From contig NC_133526.1 of assembly GCF_048544455.1 (NCBI RefSeq), positions 9,502,001 to 9,566,000 on the forward strand: DNA of 64,000 bases. Reading direction: 5' to 3'. A program made the translations under genes and the position numbers. Below, one piece after another: positions 49,872 through 63,039 of the stretch. Position 1 is the first letter of the stretch. Each line of letters begins with the position of its first letter. This DNA comes from Silene latifolia. Taxonomy: Eukaryota > Streptophyta > Magnoliopsida > Caryophyllales > Caryophyllaceae. Under the pieces are notes generated by a model. The model did no database searches and was not told the origin of the DNA. It saw only the letters and a list, made by a program, of their open reading frames with translations.

Positions 49872-52379
49872 TCTATAAAATCTTATTAAAAGGCTAGCCT
49901 CAAAAGGCCACGCAGACAATGCCACGTAGGATAAGGAAAAGCCACGTATGCATTTGCAATGCCACATCTTAATCCGCGTGTCACTCTAATCTATAAAACT
50001 TTATTAAAAGGCTACTTGAAACACCTATTAAATGTCATATAAACATCGAATAAAAGCCACTTAAGATTATAAATGTTACGTGGACATCGACTAAAAACCA
50101 CCTAGCAATAAATTATTTTTTAATCCACTTTTTTTTCCTTCTTTAAAAAAACCAAAATCGGATTAGTAATCCCTATTCTTTTACTCCACCCACGTATGAA
50201 TCAACTACATATACAATTTTCAAAATATCATCTTCCCCAATTTTTATGCCAAAATGCATTTGGATTGCCGATGTCCGCGTTGAAATATATTTCTATCTAT
50301 ACAATATAGTTAAATGACTAGCTAAATCATCTATAAAATACCATTAAAAGACTAACTTGAGTAGTATTTAATTGCCATGTGACAACTCTAAAAAACCTCC
50401 TAATATGGAGTATAATATTTCATGTCTAATTAAGTTCTAATAATAATAATAATAACACATTCAAGATGTTTTATTATGCATTTACTCCACTTTTGTTTTT
50501 CCTCCTCTCCCATTCATTGTAAGTTCGTAACCTAATTTCAACCTTTCATCTTACTCTTGAATTCTTAATCTTAATGAATGTTATAGCATTTTTTTCATAT
50601 ATATATACTTCATCTCTTTAAGTGAAATTACATATCTCTTGTGTATATCTTGGTATTGATTTTTTTTTATGGTTTTTTTAACATTTCTATTAGTAAATTA
50701 AGTCTAACCTCTTTATTTTGTTGTGTTTTATAGGATTCAATGTCATGATCTTCTTTGATGTGAACCCTTTATTGTTATGTTGTAAGTTACTACTTTCGTT
50801 TATTGTTTTATTTTTACATTTTTGTTTATTTGTTTAACCCTTTAATTTTCATATATGTATAGTTTCTATTCTTACCAGCTTTGAGTTCAACATGACAAAC
50901 AAAACCTTATATTTCACCTCATTCATAATTTTTTTTTTAAATTAAAAAATATAAGTTGCAAACAAAAAAAAAAAAAAAAAAAAAAAAAACTAAAATTGAT
51001 GCAAACCTTTTATCCCCCTCCCATAACTTTGGTTATCAATTTACCCTATTTATTTAACTTTATTATCTTCTTAATGATGATCTTTTTGCTTTCCCCTCAC
51101 CATTATATAACAATAATCATAATTTCCCTGTTATTCAAAAAATTGGTTTGTAAAGTACAATATTATAAAAAAAGGCAAGACTAAATATTTCACTAAGTCA
51201 TCTCACTAAGTAATGTATCATAAAAAAATTTATTTTTTATTATCATGTGTCACATGCTTATTAGTAAAAAAAATTTAAAAAATATAAAGTCTCAAACATA
51301 CAAAATCAATTTAAAAAAATTGATTCAAACTTTTTATCTCCCTCTCATAACTTTAGTCATCAATTTACCCTATTTATTTAACTTTATTACTTTTATTTAA
51401 TAATGATCTTTTTGCTTTCCCCTCACTATTATATAACAATCAAAATTTCCATTTTATTCCAAAAATTGGTATGTAAAGCTTACATAGATAATTATAATAT
51501 TTTTTTACTTTTTTTCTTTATTAAATATTGAATTAATTAGAATCTTATTTTTTATTATTTTTTGTTTTCAAATTGCAGAAGGATGATACATACTCACATA
51601 ATTTAAAAATATTACCTTAAGCAACTTTTTATTAGTTGAATATACAACTCTTTTCACTATGAAGTTTCATGCAGCGGCCCTAAAACCCCATCTATAATCT
51701 ATACAATCTAATTAAAGGGATACTTAAAATGAAAAATTTAATTAAATGTAACATGAAAATTTTAATGTGACGTGGATTATCAATTTATAGTTACATGGCA
51801 ATGATTTCATTCACTCATCTATAAATAAGTCTACACAATTTAATTAAATGGTACCTAAAATGACAAATTTTAATGTGACAATGCAAAAGAATGTAAATGT
51901 AATAAACTTTTTAGTTTCATCCCATCTTTATACCTATTAATAATTAATACATTCTACTAATTTAGCATATCACTTTTTTCTTAAATGATGAATTTTTGGC
52001 GTCCCTCCTCATTTATTAATAATTAATAATTAATAATTAATAATTAATAATTAATACTTTAATAATTAATAATTAATAATTAATAATTAATACTTAATAA
52101 TTAATAATTAATAATTAATACTTTTTTCTTAAATTGCCATATTTTTGTCTACGATTATCATCTCTTGTGTTATCACAATATATCTACTTGTCTACCTGAA
52201 ACACCTTTGAGATTTTATTTTGTCGGTCTAAACACTCTAATTCATTCAATCAATAAAGAGAACTTAAAATAACGCCTAAATATTTGTTGGAAGATAAACA
52301 TTCATAGTCCATAATATTTAAGCTGATTAAAACAATAAATTATTAACGATCCCGTGATTTTCACGGGCTCCAAAACTAG
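49872..52379 (+). mobile_element. Cluster of Helitron 5' ends sharing one 3' end
   Basis: Plus-strand 5' termini of the form A|TCTATA..AAAAGG occur at 49872, 49990, 50296, 50330, 51698 and 51830. A single 3' terminus, CCAAAACTAG|T, lies at 52379, with the hairpin CCCGTGATTTTCACGGG just before it. The pairing of ends is not resolved. The cluster also contains two diverged copies of a ~300-bp unit (50990-51170 and 51300-51480, sharing 'TTTACCCTATTTATTTAACT'). No ORF of transposase type is present. Confidence -1.
52015..52125. repeat. Short tandem array of TTAATAATTAA units
   Basis: About ten imperfect 10-bp units lie inside the Helitron cluster. Confidence -1.
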
Positions 52380-52837
52380 TTACTTCTTAAATGCATGATT
52401 TCCGACCATTTTGTTTCATTTCCTACAAGAGGCGTAAAATTTTATAGAATACTCTAACAAATAGGAAGATAAAGACTAAGAAAATGACCCTAATTCGCAC
52501 AAATAGCATACAAAACGAAGCTAGTTAAAGGGTTAAAAATGTGTGAATTAGAACCGCGCCAATCCGCGAAGGTGGTGAGGACGTGACTTGCTATGACATC
52601 AAGGAGGTGGTGTTGGTGAGGATGTGGGCGGCAACGGAGACGGAGGAACTGGCGTGACGAAGACATGAGTAGTAAAGGGGATGGAGCAAGTGAATGGGGG
52701 TAGGGGAAGGTATTTTATTTCACTCAGCAACTCTCTTATAGGACCGTTCTATAACAATAAGATGAGCCCAATATAAGAGAATAGCCCAACAAATGAAGTA
52801 TAAACCCAGAAAAAATAAAACAAACTAAAACTCTTAT

Positions 52838-53596
52838 CATATGGGAATTAGAGACTGGGTTGAGGAGAGATGGAGGGAGTTGGATGTGCTGGGGAGGGAG
52901 TTGATGATGGTGGGGTATTGGGCTGTTTGGGAGGCACGCAACCGAGTGGTTTTTGAAGGGAAGAGAGTTGTGGGGAGGGACATTGTTAGTCGGGTGGTGA
53001 GTGTTATGGAGGAGACAGAGGGAGGACGGGAGCTGGAGTTACCTGATGATGAAATGAGAGGGCAACGAGAGGTGGATACGAATAGGGGTGGATGACAAGC
53101 GCCGGAGCCGGGATGGGTGAAGTTGAATGTCGACGCAGGAGTGCAGGAAGGTGTGGATGTGGGCGTTGGAGGTGTGTGTAGGGACGAGACGGGAAAAGTG
53201 TTATGGGGAATGTCGGTTTTTAGGAAGGAAGTTTGGGACCCTCGGATTGCGGAAGCTGTGGCGATCTTGGACGGACTTGAAGAAGCAGCTGCAGCAGGTC
53301 ATGAAGCGGTTGTAGTGGAAATCGATTGCTTGGAAGTTATCGAAGCTTTGAAGCAGAGGAAGACGGGTCGCAGTTCATTTTTTCTTGTTTTAGATGATAT
53401 TGTAGATTGTTTAACTTCTTTTAAAGTTGTTAGTTGGTCGCATATTAGCCGTGATTTTAATAAGGTAGCACATGTTCTAGCGCATGCCTTACCGATAGTT
53501 GGTAAAAGTGTATGGGTTGGGGACTTGCTTGATGTTGGTGATGGTCTGATTGGTTAATGTTATGGCTTACCCATTTTGGGTTTCAAAAAAAAAAAA
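52838..53596 (+). pseudogene. 5'-truncated LINE remnant ending in RNase H and poly(A)
   Basis: Two frames in the same phase (52841-53095 and 53096-53557) are separated only by one TGA at 53093-53095. The first matches the segment between zf-RVT and RNase H in plant LINE ORF2 proteins (VGYWAVWEARNRVVFEG). The second is an RNase H domain of the RVT_3 type: VDAG (Asp), IAEAVAILDGLEEA (Glu), VVEIDCLEVI (Asp) and a C-terminal HISRDFNKVAHVLAHAL. The catalytic residues are all present. A poly(A) run (53585-53596) follows ~28 bp after the stop, the normal LINE 3' end. The reverse transcriptase and endonuclease are absent, consistent with 5' truncation at insertion. Flanking target duplication not clear. 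Confidence -1.
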
Positions 53597-53940
53597 ACCC
53601 TTTATCCTCCCCTGCCCACGTCTTTATTTGTAACTCATGCCCTCAACAGTCAAGCTCTTCCACCGTTTTTGCAGCGCACACCATCACCAGTCACCACCTT
53701 CTCTACCGCTTCTGCTATTATCATCTCATCACGTCATTTTCGCCGCTTCTCTCCCTCCGCCAACCAATAAAACCTCAAAATAAGAACCTGATAATCATTG
53801 TAACTGGTCCTCGACGATAAGTCGCCAACCACTAAGGCACTAATTAATAACTGAGTTTTGTATTTGATTTTCAAATTTCTAGCTTTTAAAGTTGAATGCT
53901 CGTGCTTTTAAATGAAAAAGTTCGAGTTTTAATTTGAAAA

Positions 53941-54600
53941 CTAGTTTTGTTATCTGTGAAAATCACGGGTTATCTCTAGGAAAATTAAAAATTTAGATAG
54001 TTGATTTTTTTTTTGTGAATACCAAATGAAATCGAAATTTATTTCATCATTGATCATATGCCTATTCTTTAATTTTGATCATCATCTAATAAAGATTCAT
54101 AAATTTTAGAATTTGATTATGTACGAATTAGAAAACTTTAAAACCAAATTGAAATATTGAAATTGTTAGTTGTATAAAAAGTGAATTTAACTGTGGAGTG
54201 TGCATGACATCAAGAATTAGCCGCTAACCATATGACTTCACCACAAGGTCTTTTCGTACTGCCTACAAAACAAAGTACAACAAAAAAATTAATACACAAA
54301 TTAGTATTTCGTCATTACAAATTCAAGTTAAAGAAAAAATACTACAAATTTTTACCACCCACAAATGATTGTTTTGAAGGAAAATAAATGAGACGTTCTT
54401 AAATAGGAGAGGGCAAATAATGCTAATTTGGAAGTTAAATAATGTACACTAAAATCAGGGTTCACAAATTTTAAATTACATAAATATTAACTAGGAAAAA
54501 AACAAAAGCATTCAAAGGGTTTTATATAATGGGTTGCCTTATACAATCTTTATGGTGGTAGGAATTAAAAGTTTGAATTTTAAGTTGAAAATTATGAATT
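53941..54600 (-). mobile_element. Helitron 3' end, minus strand, truncated
   Basis: On the minus strand AACCCGTGATTTTCACAG precedes ATAACAAAACTAG|T ending at 53941. No matching 5' terminus is found before the next Helitron begins at 54617, so the right boundary is arbitrary. Confidence -1.
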
Positions 54601-54616
54601 ATAATCTATCTATCTA

Positions 54617-56632
54617 TCTATATATTAACCTTAAAACATAACCGCTGACATGGCACGATAATAAAACACTAATGATCAATAAAGATGAAATGTCACATTT
54701 ATAGACATTAACCAGAATAAAACTCAATTAAACTATAGTTTTTAAAAGATGATTATAACTCATTGACTATTTGCTATAAATATCATTGATTAAAAAATTC
54801 CTTCCTTTTAAAAAAAATAACTGATAAATAATTATTCATTGCCATGAATATAATAGATACAAGATTTCCTAATTAGTACTAATATCATCTACAAATAAAG
54901 GAAATTAAATATTAAATATAAACAAAATCATGGGGTATATTTTAAAATCCTTATATCGATAAGCAAAATTCCGGAATATATTTTCTTAAATTTTAAAATT
55001 GCTATATTGATGATATTTTTCCAAGAAAAAAAAAAACGTACTCTTAACCATGTTATATAATTATATTTATACCTAAAGTAATGGTAAAAAGATATTCCTT
55101 CGGCTATTGCGGTTTTAAGGCAGTCCCATACTCTCATACTATGCGATCCGTCCATAATATAAAAATAATCCGTCTTATTAAATAAAATGACAATTTATTT
55201 AGTTTGTTTGTTTTTTTTTTGTTTGAGATCTTCTTACTCTATAATTTGTGAATAACTATTTTTCATGTTTCATTAATTTTTTTTTTTGTTTGTTTGTTTT
55301 TTGATGAATATTTGAAGTGTATATGAGGGTAAAAGGGTGGGCTTTTTACCATTATAACTTCATATAAGTGATGGCTTACTTTAATTTTAATCTGGACTAA
55401 TTGACATATGTATTTTTATCTTATTTCAATAGAAGATGCAATACTCTAGATTATGAGTGACTTCATTTGAAAATTTTATCGCCGATAATTTTTTTCACTA
55501 TTTAAGCGCATTTATATATCCCTTATGTTGTTTAAATGTCTCAATGGACCTATTAAATGGGTCGAACGGGTCGAGTCATACGGGTCGGTCAAATACAGGT
55601 CGAGATATGGGTCACGGGTCAAGTTAGAGTTATAATACGGATCACAAATTAGTATCTAACGCTTTTTAATAAATTAGAAAAATATTTTTAAAAAACTAAA
55701 ACATATTTAATACTGTATTTAATATTAATATTTTAATCATATTCAACATTTACATTAATTATATTGAAATAATTATTGAAATTAAGTTATTTTAAGAAAA
55801 ATATTGTTATTAAAGGTTATAAAAATTATACTCCGTATGAAATTGATTTTTTAATTGTGTTTAAAATTTAAAGTGTCAAAGAGTATTTTTCTAATTATTT
55901 GTAACTATGATATATAATATATAAATATTAATATGTTAATAAATATCTCGATTTATCTTTGAGCCAACGAGTTTACCAGTTTCGGTTCAGGTTTCGCCTC
56001 TAAATTAAAAGGTCATTTCGAGTCCGAGTCCAATGGGTTATGAATTGATATTTTTTGGTCATTACCTTGAAAAAACCGGTGAGGTCGGGTCGAAATTCGA
56101 CAGTTCTATATCTTAGCCATGTTTTAAAATCATAACTTATCATTTAGTTAAAATAATACTCCCTCCGACCCGGACCAAAGGTAACACTTACTATAAACGA
56201 ACGATCCAAACCAAATGTAACCTTCCTTATTTGGCCCACAACATTACCAAGTTGTCATTATGTCCATTTGATATTTACACAAAATGTAATTACATGACCT
56301 ATCAACCCATAGCCAAATCCACAATTACATGGCCTACCTATTTTTTCCGTCTTTACCCCTTCTTTTTTCACCTTTTCTTAAACTCCTCATTTTCCCATTT
56401 GTTACCTTTGGTTTGGTCGTAGGGAGCATGATATAATAATTTTACACATAACTAGCTCTAATATATTTACCAACAAAAAAAAATCAGCCCTAATTTGTTG
56501 TGTTTATATTTATATAAGATTAACTCTAACAAATATGACTTCCAGTTTATTAACAATATATAACGTGTAATAACTTTAAAGTAATAATCTAAATACAAAA
56601 CAGCCACATGAAATTCACGGGTTTTAAACTAG
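54617..56632 (+). mobile_element. Non-autonomous Helitron, ~2.0 kb
   Basis: The 5' end TCTATATATTAACC lies within a short TCTA tract, so its exact base is uncertain by 4-bp steps. The 3' end is GTTTTAAACTAG|T at 56632 after a degenerate hairpin (CACATGAAATTCACGGG). It contains a Stowaway MITE and a GGGTCG-rich stretch (55556-56105). Confidence -1.
56159..56426. mobile_element. Stowaway-type MITE, 268 bp
   Basis: Inverted ends CTCCCTCCGACCCGGACC / GGTTTGGTCGTAGGGAG pair. The left flank is TA and the right flank CA, a mutated target duplication. Nested in the Helitron. Confidence -1.
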
Positions 56633-57769
56633 TTTATGGTTAATTGAGGTTTTATTTAACTGTTCATATACATAATTTAATATCTTAGTGTTTTAACTTT
56701 AAAACTCACAATTTTAATTTGAAAACTTCATATAATGAAACTCTAAGGCTTTTAATTTTGCATCTTTCATGTAAAATAGAGTATTGATTTTTTTCTTTTT
56801 CTTTTTAAGCAACGTTTTACTTTAATGACTTACTAAATTTAGCTTGAAAACTTTAGGGGTGAGTTAACTATTTGTATTGAGGTGTAGGGTGGGTTGCGCG
56901 TCCTTGCCATCTGCGGCCAGACTAGAGGTCGCCTTGGGTGACATCATTGCTGGCGGGGTCTCGGCTTAGGGATGTTGATTTTTTATTTGGGAAGATCAGT
57001 AAGAAGTTAACATTGATATGAGCTCGTATTTTATTTCCTTTTGAAGTACTAGTTGATTTATTGGGCTATTAATTGATGAGCGGGTCATATACTAAGACAC
57101 CGTGAACAATTTGTGTATTTCATTTGGCTTATCTACCTTTTGTTGGTCTAATCTCTTTATTGATCCCGCCATATATTATAGGTCCTATAAAAAAGTTACC
57201 GGATAATAGATCATGTACATAGAAATCAATTACGGTCAAAAAATGCTTTAAGACAAGTCCTATAAGGGCATATACATGATCCCTACAACCAGTTGTAACA
57301 AGTTGTATACTTATACGGGTAAAATGCGGTAAGTGGATTATACATCTGATGTATTACCACCAATTGCTTAGTTTTTGAGCATTACAATGAAAGTTTTCGA
57401 ATTTTGTTTTAAAGTTTTTGAGTTTACTATAAAGTTTCTGAGTTCATTCAATTCGACAATAATTAAAAAATTACAATATAACTCAAAAAAATTACATATA
57501 AACTCAGTAAAATTTGAGTTTTGACAGCAAAAAATTAAAATGTAAGTTATAAATTTTAAAAAACTCAGAAAAAATACACATAAGCTCAAAAACTAATGAG
57601 GTTTGAGGTAGTATATATCCGATGTATACCTATTTCTCGGTAAAATGCGAGTTTTATAGTAACGTTTTCGAGTTTTTTTACAACGGTAATTGGTATCCTG
57701 TCAAATTGACGACAAGAGAGGCACATACTCATAGGGTTAGGCGATATTTTACGGATTAACTTCCACCTT
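56633..57769. other. Intergenic DNA upstream of the AAA-ATPase gene
   Basis: Unassigned. GAGTTT/AAACTC words recur at 57370-57670. The promoter of the downstream gene should lie in the last few hundred bases, but no clear TATA box was identified. Confidence -1.
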
Positions 57770-58270
57770 CCAAAGGCGGTCTTCGCTCTCGTAAACTCGC
57801 CCCTCTCTCTTTCTCCTATCGCTCTACAAACTGCTCGATAAATTATACGAGTAATCTACAATTATCTAACTTTCGTCATTCATTTTGAATCAGGTAATTA
57901 TTTTTCTTTTACATTTACCTACTTTTGTTTACAGATTAATCAATACACAAAGACTGTTTTATTTGATTTGTTTGAGTTATTTGATTGTATTGAAAAAAAT
58001 TACTTTTTGAATATGAATGTGAAGATTAATATGGTATGGTTTCATAATAAAATCAGATGCTTTATTGTAAATTTGTTATATTTTAATCTTTATGCGTTCC
58101 CAAATTTGCTGCTTGAGCTGCTAATCTTGTTAATTTGATGTTTGAGTTGATTTAGGGATTAATTATGTTTCTGAAATCGCGGTATTGAAGTATGAACTGA
58201 TGACCTAATTTGAGTTACACATTAAATTTTGTTGTAGGAATATTGAGGGTGGGAATTAGAAGCTGCTGCA
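57770..58270 (+). promoter_or_regulatory. 5' untranslated exon and leader intron of the AAA-ATPase gene
   Basis: A pyrimidine-rich leader (CCCCTCTCTCTTTCTCC) ends at a donor (CAG|GTAATT at 57893/57894). A matching acceptor (TTGTTGTAG|G) lies at 58237/58238, 33 bp before the start codon. A leader intron is common in plant genes and is inferred here from sites alone. Confidence -1.
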
Positions 58271-61200
58271 ATGCATGCTATAAGATTTAAATGTCGAAAG
58301 CAGAGGTTGGATTATTTATTTCAGTCATTGAGGAACTCTACAAGGTTGTATAGTAATGATTGTTCGCGCCTCAAACCGAGTTATGGGGCTTCTATTTCGG
58401 GGAAGAATTATTCTAGTGCTAATTTTGTGAGGAAACACATGCTAGAGTGTCGGGGCATGGCTTTTTTGAGTAGTTCTTTGCCACTTAATGGGCCTTTACA
58501 TTCATCTTGGAATCGTGGGCATTTGCGATTTTATAGCTCTGAGGGTGGTGGGAGGAATGCGAGTGATGATAAGCAAGTATCGGTTAAGGATGGAGGGAAG
58601 GTTGAGAAGAGTAATACTCGGCAGGGGGAAGTTAAGGAAGGTATTCGTCTATCTGATAAACATGCACGACTAGGGGAGCAGGATCAGAAGGAATGGCTCA
58701 AAAACGAGAAGTTGGCAATTGACAGTAAGAAAAAAGACTCGCCCTTTCTTAGCAAGAGCGAAAAGTTCAAAAATGAGTTCTTACGAAGGATTGTACCCTG
58801 GGAGAAGATCACGGTTTCATGGGAATCATTTCCTTATTTTCTTCAGTAAATGCACTACTATTTCTCTTTCTTTTTAAACGGTTAAACCTGGGTAGATTTC
58901 AATATAGCATGTTTTTTACATCTTTAAATTTTATCCCTTCTCCCCAGTGAACACACCAGGAGTCTTTTGGTGGAGTGCGCTTCCTCTCATCTGAAGAATA
59001 AGACGTTTGCTTCGGGATATGGTGCTAAATTATCTTCTTCTAGTTCGAGGATACTTCTTCAAAGTGTTCCAGGTACTTTGATGTTTTTTTAATGCATTAA
59101 TTACAATTGAGCCAGGTTTTGAACATTGAGTTATTGAAAAGAGTTGTCTTCATCATTGGAAGGCACGGAGCTCTACCGCGAGAGGGTGATTAGAGCACTT
59201 GCTCGTGATTTAAAAGTTCCATTATTGGTGCTTGACAGCAGCGTTCTTGCTCCTTTTGTAAGTTTTATAGCTAACTTATGTTTCATATTGAAGGCAACGA
59301 GACAAATTCATTGACATCAATTCTTTTGGGTGCTGTGATTGTAAGAGTCTGTAACTAGTAGTGTTGTTACTTATCGTGCTGCAGGATTTTGGTGAAGATG
59401 GTGTATCGGAGAATGAGTCGGATGATGAACATGCAGTATCCAGCGAAGAGTGCAGCTCGGAGTCAGAAGATGAAGATGATACTCAGGAAGACCCCACAAA
59501 CAATGCTGAGACACGATCAGATGCGACAGAGGATGAGGAGATTGATGGGAAAACACCTGAAGAAATCCTTGAGAGTCTTATCCCCTTCAATAGCGATTTG
59601 TTTGAGAAGGTATCAGTTTTTTGAAATCTGTGTGTATTTTCTGGATTTACATAGCATGTGTATCGGGTGTTATTTTATCTTTAACTTGTTAGCATTCAGG
59701 GGGTTTTGATTCATTGATATGAAATTGTCCCAACTATTTTCAGTTTGCATGTAATATGTTTATGTTCTTAACGAAATATATTACACCATGATTATTGACA
59801 AGCTAAATATCTTGTTAATCAAAGGTACACAGTACTTCTGGAAGCTCTCTGTGATGTCATTTTTAATGCATTTGCTTTATTGGAACATGACACCGGTCCT
59901 GTTACGTCTTTTCCCTGGACGGCTTAGTTTTAAAAGGCGCGAAAAGCAACAAGGGGGGAGGGCTTGGGATGACAAAGCGCAAGGCGCGAAGAGAAGGCAC
60001 ACGCCTTTTAGACACGAGGCCACAATTTTACAAACAAATTTGGATTATTTAGATACAATTTTGTGCAATATTTCTCTTTTTCTTGCTCTTAGAAAAGGTT
60101 AATATGTAAAGGAGTAAGCATTAGGATAATATGCCTAAAAGAAGGGTATAATAAAGAACATCAAGAAAAAAATATGGAAATTGTATAGTAGTGCGCCTCA
60201 CTGGTTGTGCCTTGTCTATAAGGTGCACTTATGGAGCACCGATGCGTTTTGGCTAGTGTTTTACTGGGCCAAGGCCTGTGCGCTTTTTTAAACTAAGCAG
60301 GACAGTTGGCTTTCGTGCTCGTGTACATATGTTGAATAATTTGAGGGTGAACCGTTTTATCCTATTTGTGGAGCTATAGACTCATATTAATGATTGATCG
60401 TCTTCACTTCTTATCTTGTGGTGTTCAATTTTCTATGCATTTTTCATCATGGATCCTTTGGAAGAACCTCCATATTTTAGCATTGTAGGGCTAAGGCCGT
60501 GTACATTCAACCCCTTTCTTACCAAGAATCGGAGCTTTTGATGCATGAGTAATGTGGAGTTGTGGACACGTGCTTGTTTTAATTATCAAATTCTCTTTTG
60601 TTTTCTTTGACAAGCTTTGGTTAGCTTTGATCTTAAGGCCTTGTTTGGATACCAAAGTAGGAAAGAAAGTAAGTGGAGGGGGAAGGAGGAAAGGGAAAGG
60701 GAGGGGAGGAGAGGGAAGGAAGAATGGGGGTATGGTTTTGTTTGGATACAATTTCCCTCCAAATCTTTCCTATGATTGGAGGGATTTTGATTTGCCTTGG
60801 AGGAGGGAAAATGGATCCCTTCAAATCCCTCCTCCTCCATTTCCCTCCACCCTCCCTTTCCTTTCCCTCTATCGAAACAAGCCCTAAGGGATGCCTGTTC
60901 TGAATGTTTAACGACTTGCCTTGATATTACTAAACAACAATGTACTCTAATTCTCGATTAACTTGTATGTTGTATCTCAGCGAATATCTTTGGAATCTGG
61001 AGATTGTGAAAGCTCTTCCGAGGTCTCCAAGTCCGAGACAGTTGACAGTGATACCGTTGATGAATCAAACCGGCCTTTGAAGAAAGGTATCTAGTTCTGG
61101 ATACTCTTTCCAAATATGCTTTCCTTTTCATATATGATCCGAAACAATGTAACTTCCTTGTTTTGTGATATATAAAGATAGGATAGTCGTGTTTAAGATA

Positions 61201-63039
61201 TGATACCTTGATTCAGTGGAGATCACATTTAAGTCTCGGTAGCAATACCTTCTGATGCCAACATTCGTTTGATTTGGAGGTCATCTATTGGGCAAGTATA
61301 CAGATTATCATATGTTTCCTAGGGGATACTACTAAGTTGGGTCTTGGGCGACACCTTTGTGGATTTGTGATACTTTTTGTTGAAGAATGATCTTAGTAAT
61401 GGGCTAATGGCTATTATCGCTGATTTGAAATATTAGTTAAGTTTCATGCATGCTTTCCATGTCTTCCCCAATCCATTCCTTCATTGTAAAAAAAGGAGAG
61501 TATTCTTCCTCATTTTTCTTAATCTTGCCCTTTTATTTCTTTCACTTTTGGACAAAAGTGATACATTTACCTAAATACCCTCCTCACCAAAATATCCTTC
61601 TCCCATGTTAACAACCACCACCACCCAATAAGTGACTCATAACCACTGCCACCCAAACCCAGGCACACGACCACCGCCAAAACCACCTGACCACTGCCGC
61701 AACTCCCACTCATTAAACCATCAGCCAGACGCCCTGACCCTCGCAGAACCCCCGGCCAGCACTCATCACTCCACTAGCCACCTAAACCACCAGTCACCTA
61801 CCAGCATTGATCTGCAACGAGCCGGAGAAGCTAAGACTAGATCTTGTCATGGTTGGAGATAAACAAGAGCAGATCTGGGCGTTGGGTAGGCTGAGGTGAG
61901 GTGGTTGGCCTGATCAAATTATGTTGATAGCCTGCGTGTCTGTGTCTTGGTCGGTGGATTGGGTTATGGCGGAGTTGGGAATTGGGATGGTCAAAGGAGG
62001 GTGGTGGTTGGAGGAGGTTAAAGGAGGGAGACGTTTGTAGGTAGCTGTAGGAGGGCTGTGGTTGGAGGTTGTCGGAGGAGGGCGACAGTTGTTGGAGGAG
62101 GGCGGTGTTTTGTGGTGGTCTGCTGATAAGGATGGAGGAGAAGGTGGAAGTGGGATAGTTAGGTTGGGGTTAATAATGGCATATTTGTAATTATTCTGGT
62201 AGTACTTTTCAAAATTTGATCAAATCGATCGAGAGTAATCAGGATAGCTTGTTCGGTATGGAAAGAAATAGAAGTGAGAAGAAATAAAAAAAATTCCCAA
62301 AAAGGAATATGGGAAGAAATTTGAAAAACGAGGAAGTACTGTATTTATATCATGCATTTTTATATTTGCTCCCTGTTTCTTGAGATCGCCATCCAGTTCT
62401 TAAAATGAAAGACTTAGACCAGTTCTTGCTTTACTCATAATTTGACCTTTCTTTATACCTTTAAAAGGGCAAGTCAATATATTGGAGAGAAACTTTTTAG
62501 TCCTGATCATGACGACTTGCTGTGAAATGCTAAGGGAAAAAAATGACAAGGAAACAAATTTGTGATGCATTCATTATATAGCCCAGCAACCTCGGGTTTC
62601 TTGTGCATCCAATGCAGCCTTCCACACCTATTCTAGAACAAGTGTAGATCAGAGGAAGACCATGACAGGAAGAAGCTTTGTCGTTATAACTTCACATCCT
62701 TGAGTTTCTTGTGTAAATGTTAAATACTGTTGATATAAATAATCTTGCTAACAAAGTCAGACCTTTCATGAGGTTTCTTCACTGTTTTGGCAAAACCAAC
62801 CTCTAGGCCACTCTTCGTCGCCACTTGGCTTTGCCTTTTACTTAAAGACCTATTTTTGTGGTAGTTTGAACATGCTAATTACAATTATTGTAGATTTCAA
62901 TCTTCGTTAGAGACTTGGACCATCTTCTGTTTTGTAAATGTTTTGGCAATTTAAGAAAATTTGACGTTCAATCTTGTTCATTTGCAGGTGACCGGATAAA
63001 GTATGTTGGACCGTCCGTACATGTTGAATCAGATACCAG
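58271..63039 (+). CDS. AAA-ATPase, MSP1/spastin-like plant family, N-terminal part (6 exons, runs off the right edge)
   Basis: Exons 58271-58845, 58948-59072, 59163-59257, 59385-59609, 60981-61086 and 62988-63039 join in phase with GT-AG sites, giving ~392 codons. The start MHAIRFKCRKQR resembles the basic, probably mitochondrial N-terminus of the Arabidopsis At3g19740/At1g50140 type. Conserved family blocks follow: FLRRIVPWEKITVSWESFPY, the HEHTRSLLVEC block, SSSRILLQSVPGTELYRERV and ALARDLKVPLLVLDSSVLAP. An acidic Glu/Asp/Ser-rich insert (exon 4) and KYVGPSVHVE come next. These N-terminal blocks precede the AAA module, whose Walker motifs are not in the window and must lie further right. 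Known relatives are thought to remodel or extract proteins using ATP. The substrate here is unknown. Family assignment is good, exact member uncertain. Confidence -1.
59921..60299. mobile_element. GGCGCG-rich MITE in an AAA-ATPase intron, copy 1
   Basis: Inverted ends GCTTAGTTTTAAAAGGCGC / GCGCTTTTTTAAACTAAGC. A homologous copy starts at 63699. The target duplication may be GGAC but is not certain. Confidence -1.
60637..60884. mobile_element. Tourist-like GGAGGG MITE, copy C, 248 bp
   Basis: Inverted ends GGCCTTGTTTGGATA / TATCGAAACAAGCCC are flanked by TAA (60634-60636 and 60885-60887). This best-preserved copy fixes the family of copies A and B as PIF/Harbinger-type. It lies in the AAA-ATPase intron before exon 5. 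Confidence -1.
61503..62336. mobile_element. Foldback element with C-rich/G-rich interior, ~0.83 kb
   Basis: Degenerate inverted ends TTCTTCCTCATTTTTC / GAAAAACGAGGAAG are flanked by TA. The interior is CCACCACC/ACCGCC-rich on the left (61610-61830) and GGAGGAGG/GGTGG-rich on the right (61980-62160). No transposase. In the intron before exon 6. Confidence -1.

Noticed and set aside
53557..53820. 87-codon frame after the LINE poly(A)
   Set aside because: No domain, and composition like the C-rich repeat DNA seen elsewhere in the window.
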